64,000 nt of DNA from Gordonia spumicola. Its GTDB lineage: Bacteria > Actinomycetota > Actinomycetes > Mycobacteriales > Mycobacteriaceae. A program made the position numbers and the translations under genes. The stretch's first letter is position 1. Each line of letters starts with the position of its first letter. Shown piece after piece: positions 29,563-37,507 of the stretch. Under the pieces are notes generated by a model that saw only the letters and a list, made by a program, of their open reading frames with translations, did no database searches and was not told the origin of the DNA. The stretch is taken from the NCBI RefSeq assembly GCF_009932475.1, contig NZ_BJOV01000002.1, positions 620,001 to 684,000 on the forward strand. The letters are read 5' to 3'.

Positions 29563-30114
29563 GTGGACGGTTCAGGCAGGCGCCTCGGGGCCAATGCGAC
29601 GGCCGACCGCTCCCGAGAATGGCTGAGTGAGGCCCTCTTCCACCTCATGCGGGAGAAGCCGTATGGCGACATCACCGTGACCGACATCGCCGAGCGCGCC
29701 CAGCTCTCGCGTCGCACGTACTACCGGAACGTGCAGTCGAAGGAGGAGCTGGTCGCGCTGCGATGTCGTCGCCTGGTCGACGACTACGTCACACGGCTCC
29801 GCGACGCCGACCTCGCCCAGACCCGCGACGTCGCACTCGTGTTCTTCACCTTCTGGACCGACCACGCAGACTTCCTGCGCACCCTTGTGACCTGTGGAAT
29901 GTCCGGGCTGATCCTGCAGAAGTTCAACGAGCACATCGCCGAGGTGTTCCACCGCAGCGCAAGCCCGAAGTATGCGCACGTCCCACACATCGAGTACGCC
30001 CTCGCCTTCAATGCGGGCGGCTACTTCAACGTGCTCTTCGAATGGTTGCGACGCGGCGCGCGGGAGACCCCGTCGGAGATGGCGGACGCCGTCGCCTCGA
30101 TCGGGACCGTCTGA
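29563..30114 (+). CDS. TetR family regulator of the capA-yhgE operon
   Basis: 183 residues from GTG 29563; the frame is open to 29452, but that part overlaps the operator and has no ribosome site. HTH: EALFHLMREKPYGDITVTDIAERAQLSRRTYYRNVQSKEEL, followed by a TetR C-terminal domain (DAL..FFTFWTDHADFLRTLV) typical of the TetR_C_8 / YhgE-associated group. Transcribed away from capA-yhgE; regulation of that operon is inferred. Confidence 0.85.
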   Translation: MDGSGRRLGANATADRSREWLSEALFHLMREKPYGDITVTDIAERAQLSRRTYYRNVQSKEELVALRCRRLVDDYVTRLRDADLAQTRDVALVFFTFWTDHADFLRTLVTCGMSGLILQKFNEHIAEVFHRSASPKYAHVPHIEYALAFNAGGYFNVLFEWLRRGARETPSEMADAVASIGTV

Positions 30115-30172
30115 CCGATGTCGCGTGTCGACGTCGCTCTTTCCGTCGGACAGACGACGAACGATCGCGATA

Positions 30173-31027
30173 TCAGCCGCTCACGCTCGACCATCTGTCG
30201 GCGGACTGTCGGCGGAGGAAGGAGATGATCTCGCGCGCGGCACCCTCCGGCTCCTGTTCGGCGGGATAGTGTCCCGACCGTTCCACGACGACGCCGCTGA
30301 CGTCCGATGCGACCTCCCGCATGCCCTCGGCGACAGCGGATCCCATCGCGTACCGACCGCCGATCGCCAGGACCGGAGTACCGATCGGTTCACGCATCAG
30401 CCGTGCGACGTCGGCGACGTCCTCTGCCCGTGTCCGGTAGTAGCCGAGGCCGGCTTCCAGCACGCCGTCCGCCCGATAGGCGTCGATGTACGAGCGCAGC
30501 ACGTCGGGGTCCAGCCCCGCCGGTCCTGCGCTCTCGCGCAGGAAGGACCCGTAGTAGGCGTCCTCCCGCTCAGGGACGAGTTGCTCGGCGAGCCCCGGAA
30601 CGCGATTGAACGGCCCGTGCCACGACGGATAGTGCCCCGCGCCGGGCTCCGGCACGGCCACGTCGACGCCGGGCAACGTCTCCTCTTCGACGACGACAGC
30701 AGTCACGACATCGGGCATCGCGGCGACCAGGTGCACGGCAACCGTCGCACCCCAGTCGTGTCCGACCACCGCGAACCGTTCGAGCTCCCCGAGGCGATCA
30801 CCCACCCATGCCGCGAGGTCATGTTTCCGGAAGCTCCCCACGTCGCCCGGAGCCTCGCCGAGACCGGGAAGAGTCACCGGGATCGGCGCGAACCCCGCAT
30901 CGTCCAGGGCGGGCAGCAGATACCGCCAATGCGCTTGGGTCACCGGCCAGCCGTGCAGAAGCACAACGGGCACGTCATTGGGCGAAGCGATCACACATTC
31001 ATGATGCCCGCCGGGGCACCCGTTCAC
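30173..31027 (-). CDS. Alpha/beta hydrolase, epoxide-hydrolase-like
   Basis: About 284 residues. LLHGWPVTQAHWR (HGxP oxyanion motif), nucleophile elbow VVGHDWGA with Asp as expected for epoxide or haloalkane hydrolases, and His in VVERSGHYPAEQEPE. The frame is open to 31141, but a strong hairpin at 31070-31102 lies inside that extension, so I place the start after it at GTG 31027 (GGAGAG upstream); GTG 30994 is the other option. Convergent with the TetR gene. Substrate unknown. Confidence 0.78.
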   Translation of the reverse strand: MNGCPGGHHECVIASPNDVPVVLLHGWPVTQAHWRYLLPALDDAGFAPIPVTLPGLGEAPGDVGSFRKHDLAAWVGDRLGELERFAVVGHDWGATVAVHLVAAMPDVVTAVVVEEETLPGVDVAVPEPGAGHYPSWHGPFNRVPGLAEQLVPEREDAYYGSFLRESAGPAGLDPDVLRSYIDAYRADGVLEAGLGYYRTRAEDVADVARLMREPIGTPVLAIGGRYAMGSAVAEGMREVASDVSGVVVERSGHYPAEQEPEGAAREIISFLRRQSADRWSSVSG

Positions 31028-31069
31028 ACGAGCGAACGAACTCTCCAGACGCCGTTCTCGGCGGAAACG

Positions 31070-31102
31070 AACGACCCCGCGCACCGTGTGCGCGGGGTCG
31101 TT
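31070..31102 (-). terminator. Strong hairpin terminator
   Basis: A perfect 15-bp GC-rich stem (31070-31084 with 31088-31102) and a 3-base loop. On the minus strand it is followed by CGTTTCC. It could stop minus-strand transcripts arriving from the XRE-ImmA gene before the hydrolase gene. Confidence 0.65.
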
Positions 31103-31581
31103 CCTGACTTGGGCATGTTTGGAAAAGCACCTGACCAGCATTTACATACAGAGTTAACGCAAGTTCGGCACACCGGATTCTTCGCTGTGGCACACCCTTT
31201 CGCGCGGTGCCCGGCCATGTATGTCGCCACAACCATGCCTCGTCTAAACACGGCCTTCGCCGCCAAGTAGATGCTCTGGTGAACTCTGTTACTCGATTCT
31301 AGACTGGCCGGTCGAGATAGTGCCGCGCTCCGGAGCGGACGCCGCACTCAACCCTAATCGCGCGCGACACGCTCCTAGGCATTGGACGAAATGGCAGTGT
31401 TTCGTCGATGGGATGCTTCCGCATGCCGTCATGCTCGCAGTTCGCCGTAACTCACTTCAGTCCGACAAGCAGCACTCGTTAGCAGGATCTCCTTGTTGAA
31501 GTACATGACACCCACGGATGAGGTTCACGCCCAGTGAGAGTCTCCCGAGGCGCGCCGAAGATCGCAGCGACGAATCGACCG
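31103..31581. other. Gene-free stretch at an island edge
   Basis: No convincing coding region on either strand. Base composition becomes visibly richer in A+T compared with the hydrolase gene. No integrase, tRNA or clear direct repeat seen. This marks the left edge of the accessory segment that runs to about 37 kb. Confidence 0.5.
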
Positions 31582-32613
31582 TTACGCGCTCACAGGTACC
31601 AGGTGGCGTACGTACTCTCGGACCTCGGCGGGCGATAGATCAAGGATCCTTGCCGCTTCCCTCGCGGTGATTCTGGCTCCCTCGCCGAACATCACCTTGC
31701 GGAGAAGCTGCGACGTCTCTGGGACGATGCCGCCCGGCTCTGACCGCCGGAATCCTCGTTCAGACAACGTAATGCAAGCCGAGCGGTACTGCCAGTCGGT
31801 TAGGAGATGAAGCTCGTGCAGGCGATGGGTCATGGCCATGGCGGAAACCTTCCAGTACGAGCGAGCCGCCAAAACCCGTTCGATGTTGGCCGCCCGCATT
31901 TGTTGGCTTTCAACAGCAGTCTTCGGCATGAGGAAGCTGGACGCGAAGGCGTTCGCTTCTGCCTCTCGCTCCTTTGACGTGCTTGGATCCATTTCTAGCT
32001 CGCTGTGGAGGACGAGGTGCCCCAGCTCATGTGCGGCATCGAAGCGTTGTCGCTCGCCAGTCTTCTCGGTGTTCAGGAAGACGTAGGGGGAACCGTCGCG
32101 GTAGAAGCAGAAGGCATCGATGTCATCGTACGAGTGACTGAGCGACGCAACTCGCACACCCTTCGCCTCCAACAGATGCACCATATTGGAGATCGGCCGG
32201 TCTCCTAGACTCCATCGATGCCGTACCAGTCCAGCTGCGTGTTCCGGAGCTAGCTTGTCGAACGTGGGGATATCAGCGTCCGGAAGGCGAAAACGCTCCT
32301 CAATCGTGTCGAAGAACTCAAGCGCAAGCGAAGCCTTCGCGAGGACAGCGTCACGTCGAATCGCGCTGGTCTTGCTCAGCTTGCGGAAACTGGCCGCACC
32401 GGTTGCCACGGGCTCGATAGACTCCCGCTCAAGAAAGGCGGCCGGTACGGCTAACGCGTCGGCAAGCTTGATCAGCGTATCCTCCGCGGGCGGCCGGTGC
32501 CCGTTCTCGAAATCTGTGAGGGCTCGCGACGAGACACCACTGACTTTGGCCAACTCGGTAAGTGTGTAACCGAGACGAAGGCGAGCTAGACGTAGGCGAC
32601 TTGGATTGAACAT
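31582..32613 (-). CDS. XRE-HTH / ImmA-IrrE metallopeptidase regulator
   Basis: 343 residues. N-terminal Xre-type HTH (LRLARLRLGYTLTELAKVSGVSSRALTDFENGHRPP), then an ImmA/IrrE zinc-peptidase domain with HELGH inside DAAHELGHLVLH and a downstream Glu region (EREAEANAFASSFLMP). Such proteins are regulators that cleave a repressor or are antitoxin-like partners in mobile elements and stress loci. It follows the 219-aa gene by 26 bp, so they form a two-gene unit. Less GC-rich than the core genes. Confidence 0.92.
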   Translation of the reverse strand: MFNPSRLRLARLRLGYTLTELAKVSGVSSRALTDFENGHRPPAEDTLIKLADALAVPAAFLERESIEPVATGAASFRKLSKTSAIRRDAVLAKASLALEFFDTIEERFRLPDADIPTFDKLAPEHAAGLVRHRWSLGDRPISNMVHLLEAKGVRVASLSHSYDDIDAFCFYRDGSPYVFLNTEKTGERQRFDAAHELGHLVLHSELEMDPSTSKEREAEANAFASSFLMPKTAVESQQMRAANIERVLAARSYWKVSAMAMTHRLHELHLLTDWQYRSACITLSERGFRRSEPGGIVPETSQLLRKVMFGEGARITAREAARILDLSPAEVREYVRHLVPVSA

Positions 32614-32639
32614 GAGCTACCGCCGCTGACAGCAGGCGG

Positions 32640-33299
32640 TCATCGAGGTTCGACCGGCACGTCGAATCCGTCCGGACCGTCATCGCCAGGCTGATCGAAC
32701 ACCGACAAGTCACCTTCCAACGGGAAGAAGCCGACGCGAATCCGATCACTCCAAGCGTTAACGCAGCCTCCGTCGGTCATGCCGGCCGGACGGGCGAGTT
32801 CTATGTAGACACCGCCATCAAGGCCTGCCCGCTCGCACAGAAGAAAATAGAACGGTGCTGAAGCTGACTCCTCGACCGGCCCCGCCGTGTCGACAGGGTC
32901 TCCGAACAAGACCGGGTGCTGCGGTCGCGGCGCGAGAGAGCCCTTTGTGGTCTTACCTTTTCGCCGAGTACGCAGCCGGCAGTGGAGCTCAGGCTTCCCG
33001 ACATTGATCCCCGACGAGATCGTGAACGCGAGCAATCCTGCCGGATGCAGGAGCCTCGGCTGACCCTCGATATCGACAGCACGCCATCCGTCGGCGGTGA
33101 GAAGCTCAGTGAAATCCTCCATACCGTCCTGGTAGATGTCGGTCCCTGGGGCGGTCTTCAGCGCGTATGAGCTGCGGTTCGCAGCCCGCACAACACCGCG
33201 CCGAAGTCCGTTGTGTATCAGCTCAGTGGAGAGCCCCATCGCTATCAACCGCCGCTCGTCGTCCTGGCCGTTTGGCTGTGCGTTCACTAGCGCCATCAT
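32640..33299 (-). CDS. Hypothetical partner of the XRE-ImmA protein
   Basis: 219 residues, soluble, no signal peptide. N-terminal part NGQDDERRLIAMGLSTELIHNGLRRGVVRAANRSSYALKTAPGTDIYQD may be a small helical domain. The rest is mixed, with an acidic tail (FDQPGDDGPDGFDVPVEPR). I do not recognise the family. Same operon as, and upstream of, the XRE-ImmA gene, with a palindrome at its promoter; a toxin or substrate role is plausible but unproven. Confidence 0.75.
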   Translation of the reverse strand: MMALVNAQPNGQDDERRLIAMGLSTELIHNGLRRGVVRAANRSSYALKTAPGTDIYQDGMEDFTELLTADGWRAVDIEGQPRLLHPAGLLAFTISSGINVGKPELHCRLRTRRKGKTTKGSLAPRPQHPVLFGDPVDTAGPVEESASAPFYFLLCERAGLDGGVYIELARPAGMTDGGCVNAWSDRIRVGFFPLEGDLSVFDQPGDDGPDGFDVPVEPR

Positions 33300-33310
33300 G
33301 GAACCCCTCT

Positions 33311-33334
33311 AGGTAGTTGCGTAAAACACTACCT
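33311..33334. promoter_or_regulatory. Palindromic operator of the XRE-ImmA operon
   Basis: AGGTAGT at 33311-33317 and its exact inverse ACTACCT at 33328-33334, separated by 10 bases, 12 bp upstream of the first gene start. A natural binding site for the Xre HTH protein (autoregulation). Confidence 0.6.
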
Positions 33335-33809
33335 CAATCGTGGTCCTATTTCACGCAACATGCTCGTGATGCTGCGAAGAGGAAGCTGGCTATGCGCCAG
33401 ACGGGGCTACGTCCATCGCCACTGCGGCATTCGCCAGACACGCCTCACGATTACTACCCCGGGTGCCGGCCGCGGCGGATTGAAACCACGACTGTTCGAA
33501 CGCGCCGTTGGTGGCGGCAAGCATGAGAGCCGGAAGCAGTCGCGTCTTGGCCACTTTCAGTGCGTGTTCTGGTGTCCATCTTTTATGTGGACCGCAGTCC
33601 GTGTCCGGACCGGACAAATGGAAACATAGCCTGAACTGGCCGTTTGCCGAGCATTCTCGACGAGTGTTTGCCTACGGGTTGCCCGAGGCGTGGAATCACC
33701 TGCGGAAGCACAACGCTTCCACCGCACACCGGATCTGAAGTGAGTATCGCCGATTCGAACGCGGTTGTTACACAGGCCGATTGGCCTGTTCCGACTTTGG
33801 GGGTCACCT
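33335..33809. other. Region without a convincing gene
   Basis: The best open frame is 33390-33617 on the minus strand (75 codons), including VAKTRLLPALMLAATNGA, which resembles a signal peptide. It has no good start or ribosome site and no recognised family, so it is not called. The right part must hold the promoter of the porin gene. Confidence 0.4.
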
Positions 33810-34493
33810 ATGTTGCGTCGTATCGCGACACCACTCGTCCTTGCCATCATCGCCGCGTTCGCGTTGGCCTCAAGTTTGCTCGCCGGACCTGCCGATGCCC
33901 GGACCCATCACACACGTGAAGGTGTCGACATCACCCTCACCGCATCCAAGCTCCGTGCGAAGAAAATCCCCGCGCTGGACTCCTCACCGTTCTCCGGCGA
34001 AGCACTGCTCTCCTCGGACGTGCACGCGGCCGTCCGCAACATCGACGGCAAGACCGTTCGGGCCACGGTGGAGGTCGGTTACCAGATCGGCTACCCCGTC
34101 TCCGTCGCGCCCAACGGCGTGAAGGTCACCGCGCATACTCCCGAGTTGAAGCTGACCGGCGGAGTGAACGCCAAGATCGCACCCGAGGTCACCATCTCGG
34201 GTTCCGGTGGTGGCGGCAAGATCGGCGAGATCGGCGCCGAGCTCGGTGCTGAGGCGACCGTGATCCCGTCCGCGGATCTCGAGTTCGAGGTCGGAGCGGG
34301 CAAGATCACCACCGTCACCCTCGCTGAGATCGCCCTAACTCAGCCGACTGCCGACATCGTCCTGTCCGGCATCGAACTCAACACCACCAACGCCCTCGGA
34401 CCCATCAGCGTCCGCCCCTACGCCAAAATCAGCGTCACCACCGACACCGGCGTCTACGTCTACTACGACCACGGCCCCACCAGCCGCATCTGA
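33810..34493 (+). CDS. MspA-family outer-membrane porin
   Basis: 227 residues from ATG 33810 (preceded by GGGGGTC); a frame 15 codons longer is not needed. Signal peptide ends at PADA|RT. The mature part has MspA landmarks: VRATVEVGYQIGYPVSV, glycine-rich loop (GSGGGGKIG) and the closing beta-strands GPISVRPYAKISVTTDTGVYVYYD. MspA-type octameric porins pass small hydrophilic solutes, including metal ions, through the mycolate outer membrane. A secreted-protein gene follows 14 bp later. Confidence 0.85.
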   Translation: MLRRIATPLVLAIIAAFALASSLLAGPADARTHHTREGVDITLTASKLRAKKIPALDSSPFSGEALLSSDVHAAVRNIDGKTVRATVEVGYQIGYPVSVAPNGVKVTAHTPELKLTGGVNAKIAPEVTISGSGGGGKIGEIGAELGAEATVIPSADLEFEVGAGKITTVTLAEIALTQPTADIVLSGIELNTTNALGPISVRPYAKISVTTDTGVYVYYDHGPTSRI

Positions 34494-34507
34494 CCCGGCA
34501 CGACACC

Positions 34508-35461
34508 ATGACAACGAACCACTCCCGCGGCCGCGAACGGCACGACCGGGGAACGCTCCTGGCGGGCCTGATCGCGCTCACTGCACTCGCAGCAGCAGTC
34601 CTACTCGCGATCTCACTCGCACCGGCCTCCGCCGAAACCCCGGCCGAACGCTGCAAACGCGAGACCACCGCCTACAACAACGCATGGAAGAACTCCTGGG
34701 CAGCATCACACCCAGGAAAGAAGCCCAGCGACGCACCCAAACCACCCGTGCCCTACAAGTGCGGAAGCAACAACGACGGACCACCGCCGACCGTACAGCC
34801 GACGACCACCACGCCAGAAGCGCCCACAGGCACTACTCCTGCTGCGCCCGCCGCCGCACCAGACAGTTCCGGACCTACGATAAGCGCGCCGACGACTCGT
34901 CGCGACATTCAGCATCCAGGCACCGGCCAGCCTCCGATCGGAAGCGATGGCGACCGTGTCCACTCGGATAGCCTGCCGCCGATGGAACCTATCCGGTACG
35001 TGGCGGCCCGCAGTGTCGATGAAGCTCGACGTCTCATTGATGAGATCGCCCGAAAAAGGGCTGCGGGCGAACCAATCGGCCAGGTAAAGTATGGTCCTTG
35101 CACGCTTTACCCACACTCCCTTCATGTGCGCACTAGAACCAAGGATAACGATCCTCGACTTGTTGGATTCAAGCCGCAAACCAAATGCGAGCACAGAGTC
35201 CTCAGAATCACCCAAACCAGTCGCATTCGATACAAGTACTACGCATGGTGGTTGAACGTAAATTTGAGATGGGACAATCCTCAGGTCAGTGGAAACACTA
35301 ACCAGAGTTCCTTACAGGACAAGAAGGTCGAGTTCATCTGCGCAGGAACCGTCGACACAGCCTTCGTAGGAACCGTGGCGGGAGAAATGATAGACACGAA
35401 CGGCGAAAAGTATTACGCAACAACCGCAACCTCAGTTTTTAGAGAGCACTGTGAAATATGA
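34508..35461 (+). CDS. Exported Pro/Thr-linker protein with a four-Cys C-terminal domain
   Basis: 317 residues. Signal peptide or anchor (LLAGLIALTALAAAVLLAISLAPASA), a short cysteine-bearing module (AERCKRETTAYNNAWKNSW ... PYKCG), a Pro/Thr linker (about 90-165), then a C-terminal domain of about 125 residues with Cys in GPC, TKC, FIC and EHC. Codon use shifts along the gene: the first half is GC-rich like its neighbours, the last third clearly A+T-richer, which suggests a swapped-in C-terminal domain. Immunity-like small genes follow directly. Function unknown; exported effector or envelope protein. Confidence 0.72.
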   Translation: MTTNHSRGRERHDRGTLLAGLIALTALAAAVLLAISLAPASAETPAERCKRETTAYNNAWKNSWAASHPGKKPSDAPKPPVPYKCGSNNDGPPPTVQPTTTTPEAPTGTTPAAPAAAPDSSGPTISAPTTRRDIQHPGTGQPPIGSDGDRVHSDSLPPMEPIRYVAARSVDEARRLIDEIARKRAAGEPIGQVKYGPCTLYPHSLHVRTRTKDNDPRLVGFKPQTKCEHRVLRITQTSRIRYKYYAWWLNVNLRWDNPQVSGNTNQSSLQDKKVEFICAGTVDTAFVGTVAGEMIDTNGEKYYATTATSVFREHCEI

Positions 35462-35476
35462 GAACTGGAGCCTCCT

Positions 35477-35869
35477 GTGAATAGTGCAAAAATTCTCGTA
35501 GCCCGACTCGACGACAACCCGTATACGGAGGCTATCGTAGGGCTCGCGCTAGACCGAGAGACCGAGCTTGAGATTGCCAATCAGGTCGAGTCGAACCGCG
35601 TCCAGTGCTGGACCGAAACTCAGCCGATATACGGTGACGGAGATACGCCAAAAGCGGGCGATTCTCTATTTCTAGTGATCTCCGATGAGTTCGGGCAAGA
35701 CGCGCCTGACCGGATATGGGGTGGCCCTACAATCGAGAAGGTTTTCGACAATCTGTCCGGCGCCGAGGAGTTTGCGCAAGAATATGCGGATTCATACCAA
35801 GGTGAAGTGGGTGTTGACATACATGTGTGGAGGCTCCCCATCGGATGGCGAAGGGACATTTCTCTGTAG
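35477..35869 (+). CDS. Small acidic protein, immunity-like by context
   Basis: 130 residues, GTG start with GGAG upstream, 15 bp after the exported protein. Acidic, soluble, no signal peptide; the second half (FLVISDEFGQDAPDRIWGGPTIEKVFDNLSGAEEFAQEYADS) resembles short single-domain immunity or DUF7336-like proteins. A+T-rich codon use matches the end of the preceding gene. I infer it may neutralise that gene's C-terminal domain; no direct evidence. Confidence 0.6.
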   Translation: MNSAKILVARLDDNPYTEAIVGLALDRETELEIANQVESNRVQCWTETQPIYGDGDTPKAGDSLFLVISDEFGQDAPDRIWGGPTIEKVFDNLSGAEEFAQEYADSYQGEVGVDIHVWRLPIGWRRDISL

Positions 35870-35984
35870 TTGCTCTGACGAAGCGCTGTCGCCGATCTAT
35901 TCGGATTGACCCATATTCGTTCCAGAAAACTGAGCGCATGGAACTTGCATGCCATCCTCATCCCCAGACGGAGGTTCATACTAG

Positions 35985-36596
35985 ATGACCGACTGGCACG
36001 CACTCATCGACGCGCAGGTCGAATGTCACAACCAACTTGTGAGTCTCGGTCTGTACCCTCCGACAGTTGTAGGAGCGCCTGCATCTGAGGGATCGATCCG
36101 TGCGGCCGAGAATCGAATTGGGTACCGCATCGATTCCGGGTACCGCGAGTTCCTGAGTATCGCGAGTGGGTGGCGTCAACAGCAGGGGTTTTGGAACCTC
36201 TTCTCGGCCGATGAGCTCGGTGGCGAGATTCTGATCGAGGCACCCGACCCGACGCAACCGATGTTCCGTATGCCGTGGGCGGAGGCCATAGCCTTGCGTG
36301 AACACTCGTGGGGCATCGGGATTGCTGGCCTTACGTATCCACCGGAGATCACCGATTGGGAAGAAGTGATACCCGTCGGCGGCACCGATGGGCTTGGCGG
36401 CGACATCTACATGCTCTGTACGCCACATGATGAACCGGCCCGACCCCCTGGCCCGATCTTCGTGATCACATCAGGCTTCGTCGAGCGTCACGAGACGTTC
36501 GCCGAGTACCTCGAGGCAGGTATCGACAAGGACCGCGGCAACATCGCCGATCCGTCACTCTGGGGCGGAGGTACCGGAGGCTCCGAGAACCGGTAA
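35985..36596 (+). CDS. SMI1/KNR4 (SUKH) family protein
   Basis: 203 residues; GGAGG upstream of the ATG. SUKH pattern: ASEGSIRAAENRIGYRIDSGYREFLSIASGWRQ, then FWNLFSADELG and later HETFAEYLEAG. SUKH proteins are frequent immunity proteins for nuclease-type polymorphic toxins and also occur in phage/host conflict loci. It closes the porin-exported protein-acidic protein unit, before a perfect terminator. Confidence 0.85.
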   Translation: MTDWHALIDAQVECHNQLVSLGLYPPTVVGAPASEGSIRAAENRIGYRIDSGYREFLSIASGWRQQQGFWNLFSADELGGEILIEAPDPTQPMFRMPWAEAIALREHSWGIGIAGLTYPPEITDWEEVIPVGGTDGLGGDIYMLCTPHDEPARPPGPIFVITSGFVERHETFAEYLEAGIDKDRGNIADPSLWGGGTGGSENR

Positions 36597-36612
36597 CTGA
36601 GCACCCAGTACG

Positions 36613-36651
36613 TAAGAAGATCACTCTGACTCGTTCAGAGTGATCTTCTTA
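36613..36651. terminator. Terminator after the SUKH gene
   Basis: A perfect 17-bp stem (36613-36629 with 36635-36651) and 5-base loop, 17 bp past the SUKH stop; TTCTTATA follows on the plus strand. It can also stop minus-strand reads from the broken HTH gene. Confidence 0.85.
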
Positions 36652-36667
36652 TAGGCCGCCCATGCAG

Positions 36668-37134
36668 TCACGACGCGTGGAACTCGAACGCGGTAGTGAT
36701 CATGTCCACGACCCGACCGGGGTCTTTGCCTGCCGCCAACCAACTGACCGGCGACACCGCTCGACCGTCCAACGATAGATCTGGATGAGGAGTCCGCATG
36801 AACCATGCCACCGAGGTCGGTGGCGCCGTCGTCGGGAACGCTGGCGCCATCTGCGCCCAACCAGAGAGTTCGCCGTCGACGGTAAACTGGAACGAGGGCA
36901 GTAGGTGCCGGTTTCTGACTTTCATCGACAGAAGCGTCCGATCGGCAAGTCGGTGACGGATACGTCGGGTCGTAATGCCAAGCTTGGTTGCTGCTTGGTT
37001 GCTGCTTGGTCGACTGTGAATGCGGTCGCGAGCAGCTCGGAGGTTCGCTTCGCGGCGACCGTTGAGAGTCCCGCCGCGCGGGCGGCGTTCCGATGCCGCT
37101 GGTCCGGCACACGAGAATCGCCGCTGTGTGGCAC
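36668..37134 (-). pseudogene. Broken HTH antitoxin-like gene (copy 1 of the pair with 57993-58535)
   Basis: The C-terminal frame (QAATKLGITTRRIRHRLADRTLLSMKV ... SPVSWLAAGKDPGRVVDMI ... FEFHAS) and the N-terminal frame (STVAAKRTSELLATAFTVDQAATK) match the intact gene at 57993-58535 but lie in different frames. The break is an 11-bp tandem duplication at 36983-37004; removing one unit restores the reading frame. DNA identity of the copies is roughly 85% over about 420 bp by eye. The extreme N-terminus differs between copies. Confidence 0.88.
36983..37004. repeat. 11-bp tandem duplication causing the frameshift
   Basis: CTTGGTTGCTG is present twice in a row, where the intact copy near 58.3 kb has a single equivalent. 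Slippage-type event. Confidence 0.9.
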
Positions 37135-37507
37135 ACCGCCGGGGGTGGGCAGGGTGATAACGCGGCCTCAATCTCTCACCGGAAAGCAGTGCTGAATGAT
37201 CGCCGCGGCGATACTGCTTCCGACATAAATGCGGAGATGACAGGTCTTAAGGATCAGAGTCGACACAAGCGCAGCCATCGGCCAACGGCGGCTCTTTGCG
37301 GTATTTTGGCTACAGTACTATCTGGTACGACGCCAGAGACCGGGACCAAGCCGAGGGCAGGCAACGTTGTCGACGACCGATAGCACCTGCCGAAACACCG
37401 GAGGGACGGACGAGCGCGGACGATAACGCTGGAGGCTCCCCACGTCGCGGCGGTGGCAACCAGCACGGCGACTCAGAGGTGCGCTGTACACCTTCCGTGT
37501 TTCCGGC
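37135..37507. other. Gene-free stretch before the NRPS gene end
   Basis: No credible coding region; short frames only, and no clear terminator hairpin recognised for the NRPS operon. Mixed base composition. Confidence 0.4.

Noticed and set aside
31103..31581. Possible integrase or attachment site at the start of the A+T-richer segment
   Set aside because: No integrase gene, no tRNA and no matching direct repeat found at the other end by eye.
33390..33617. 75-aa minus-strand ORF with a signal-peptide-like start
   Set aside because: No ribosome site, uncertain start, no recognised family; mentioned only in the gap description.
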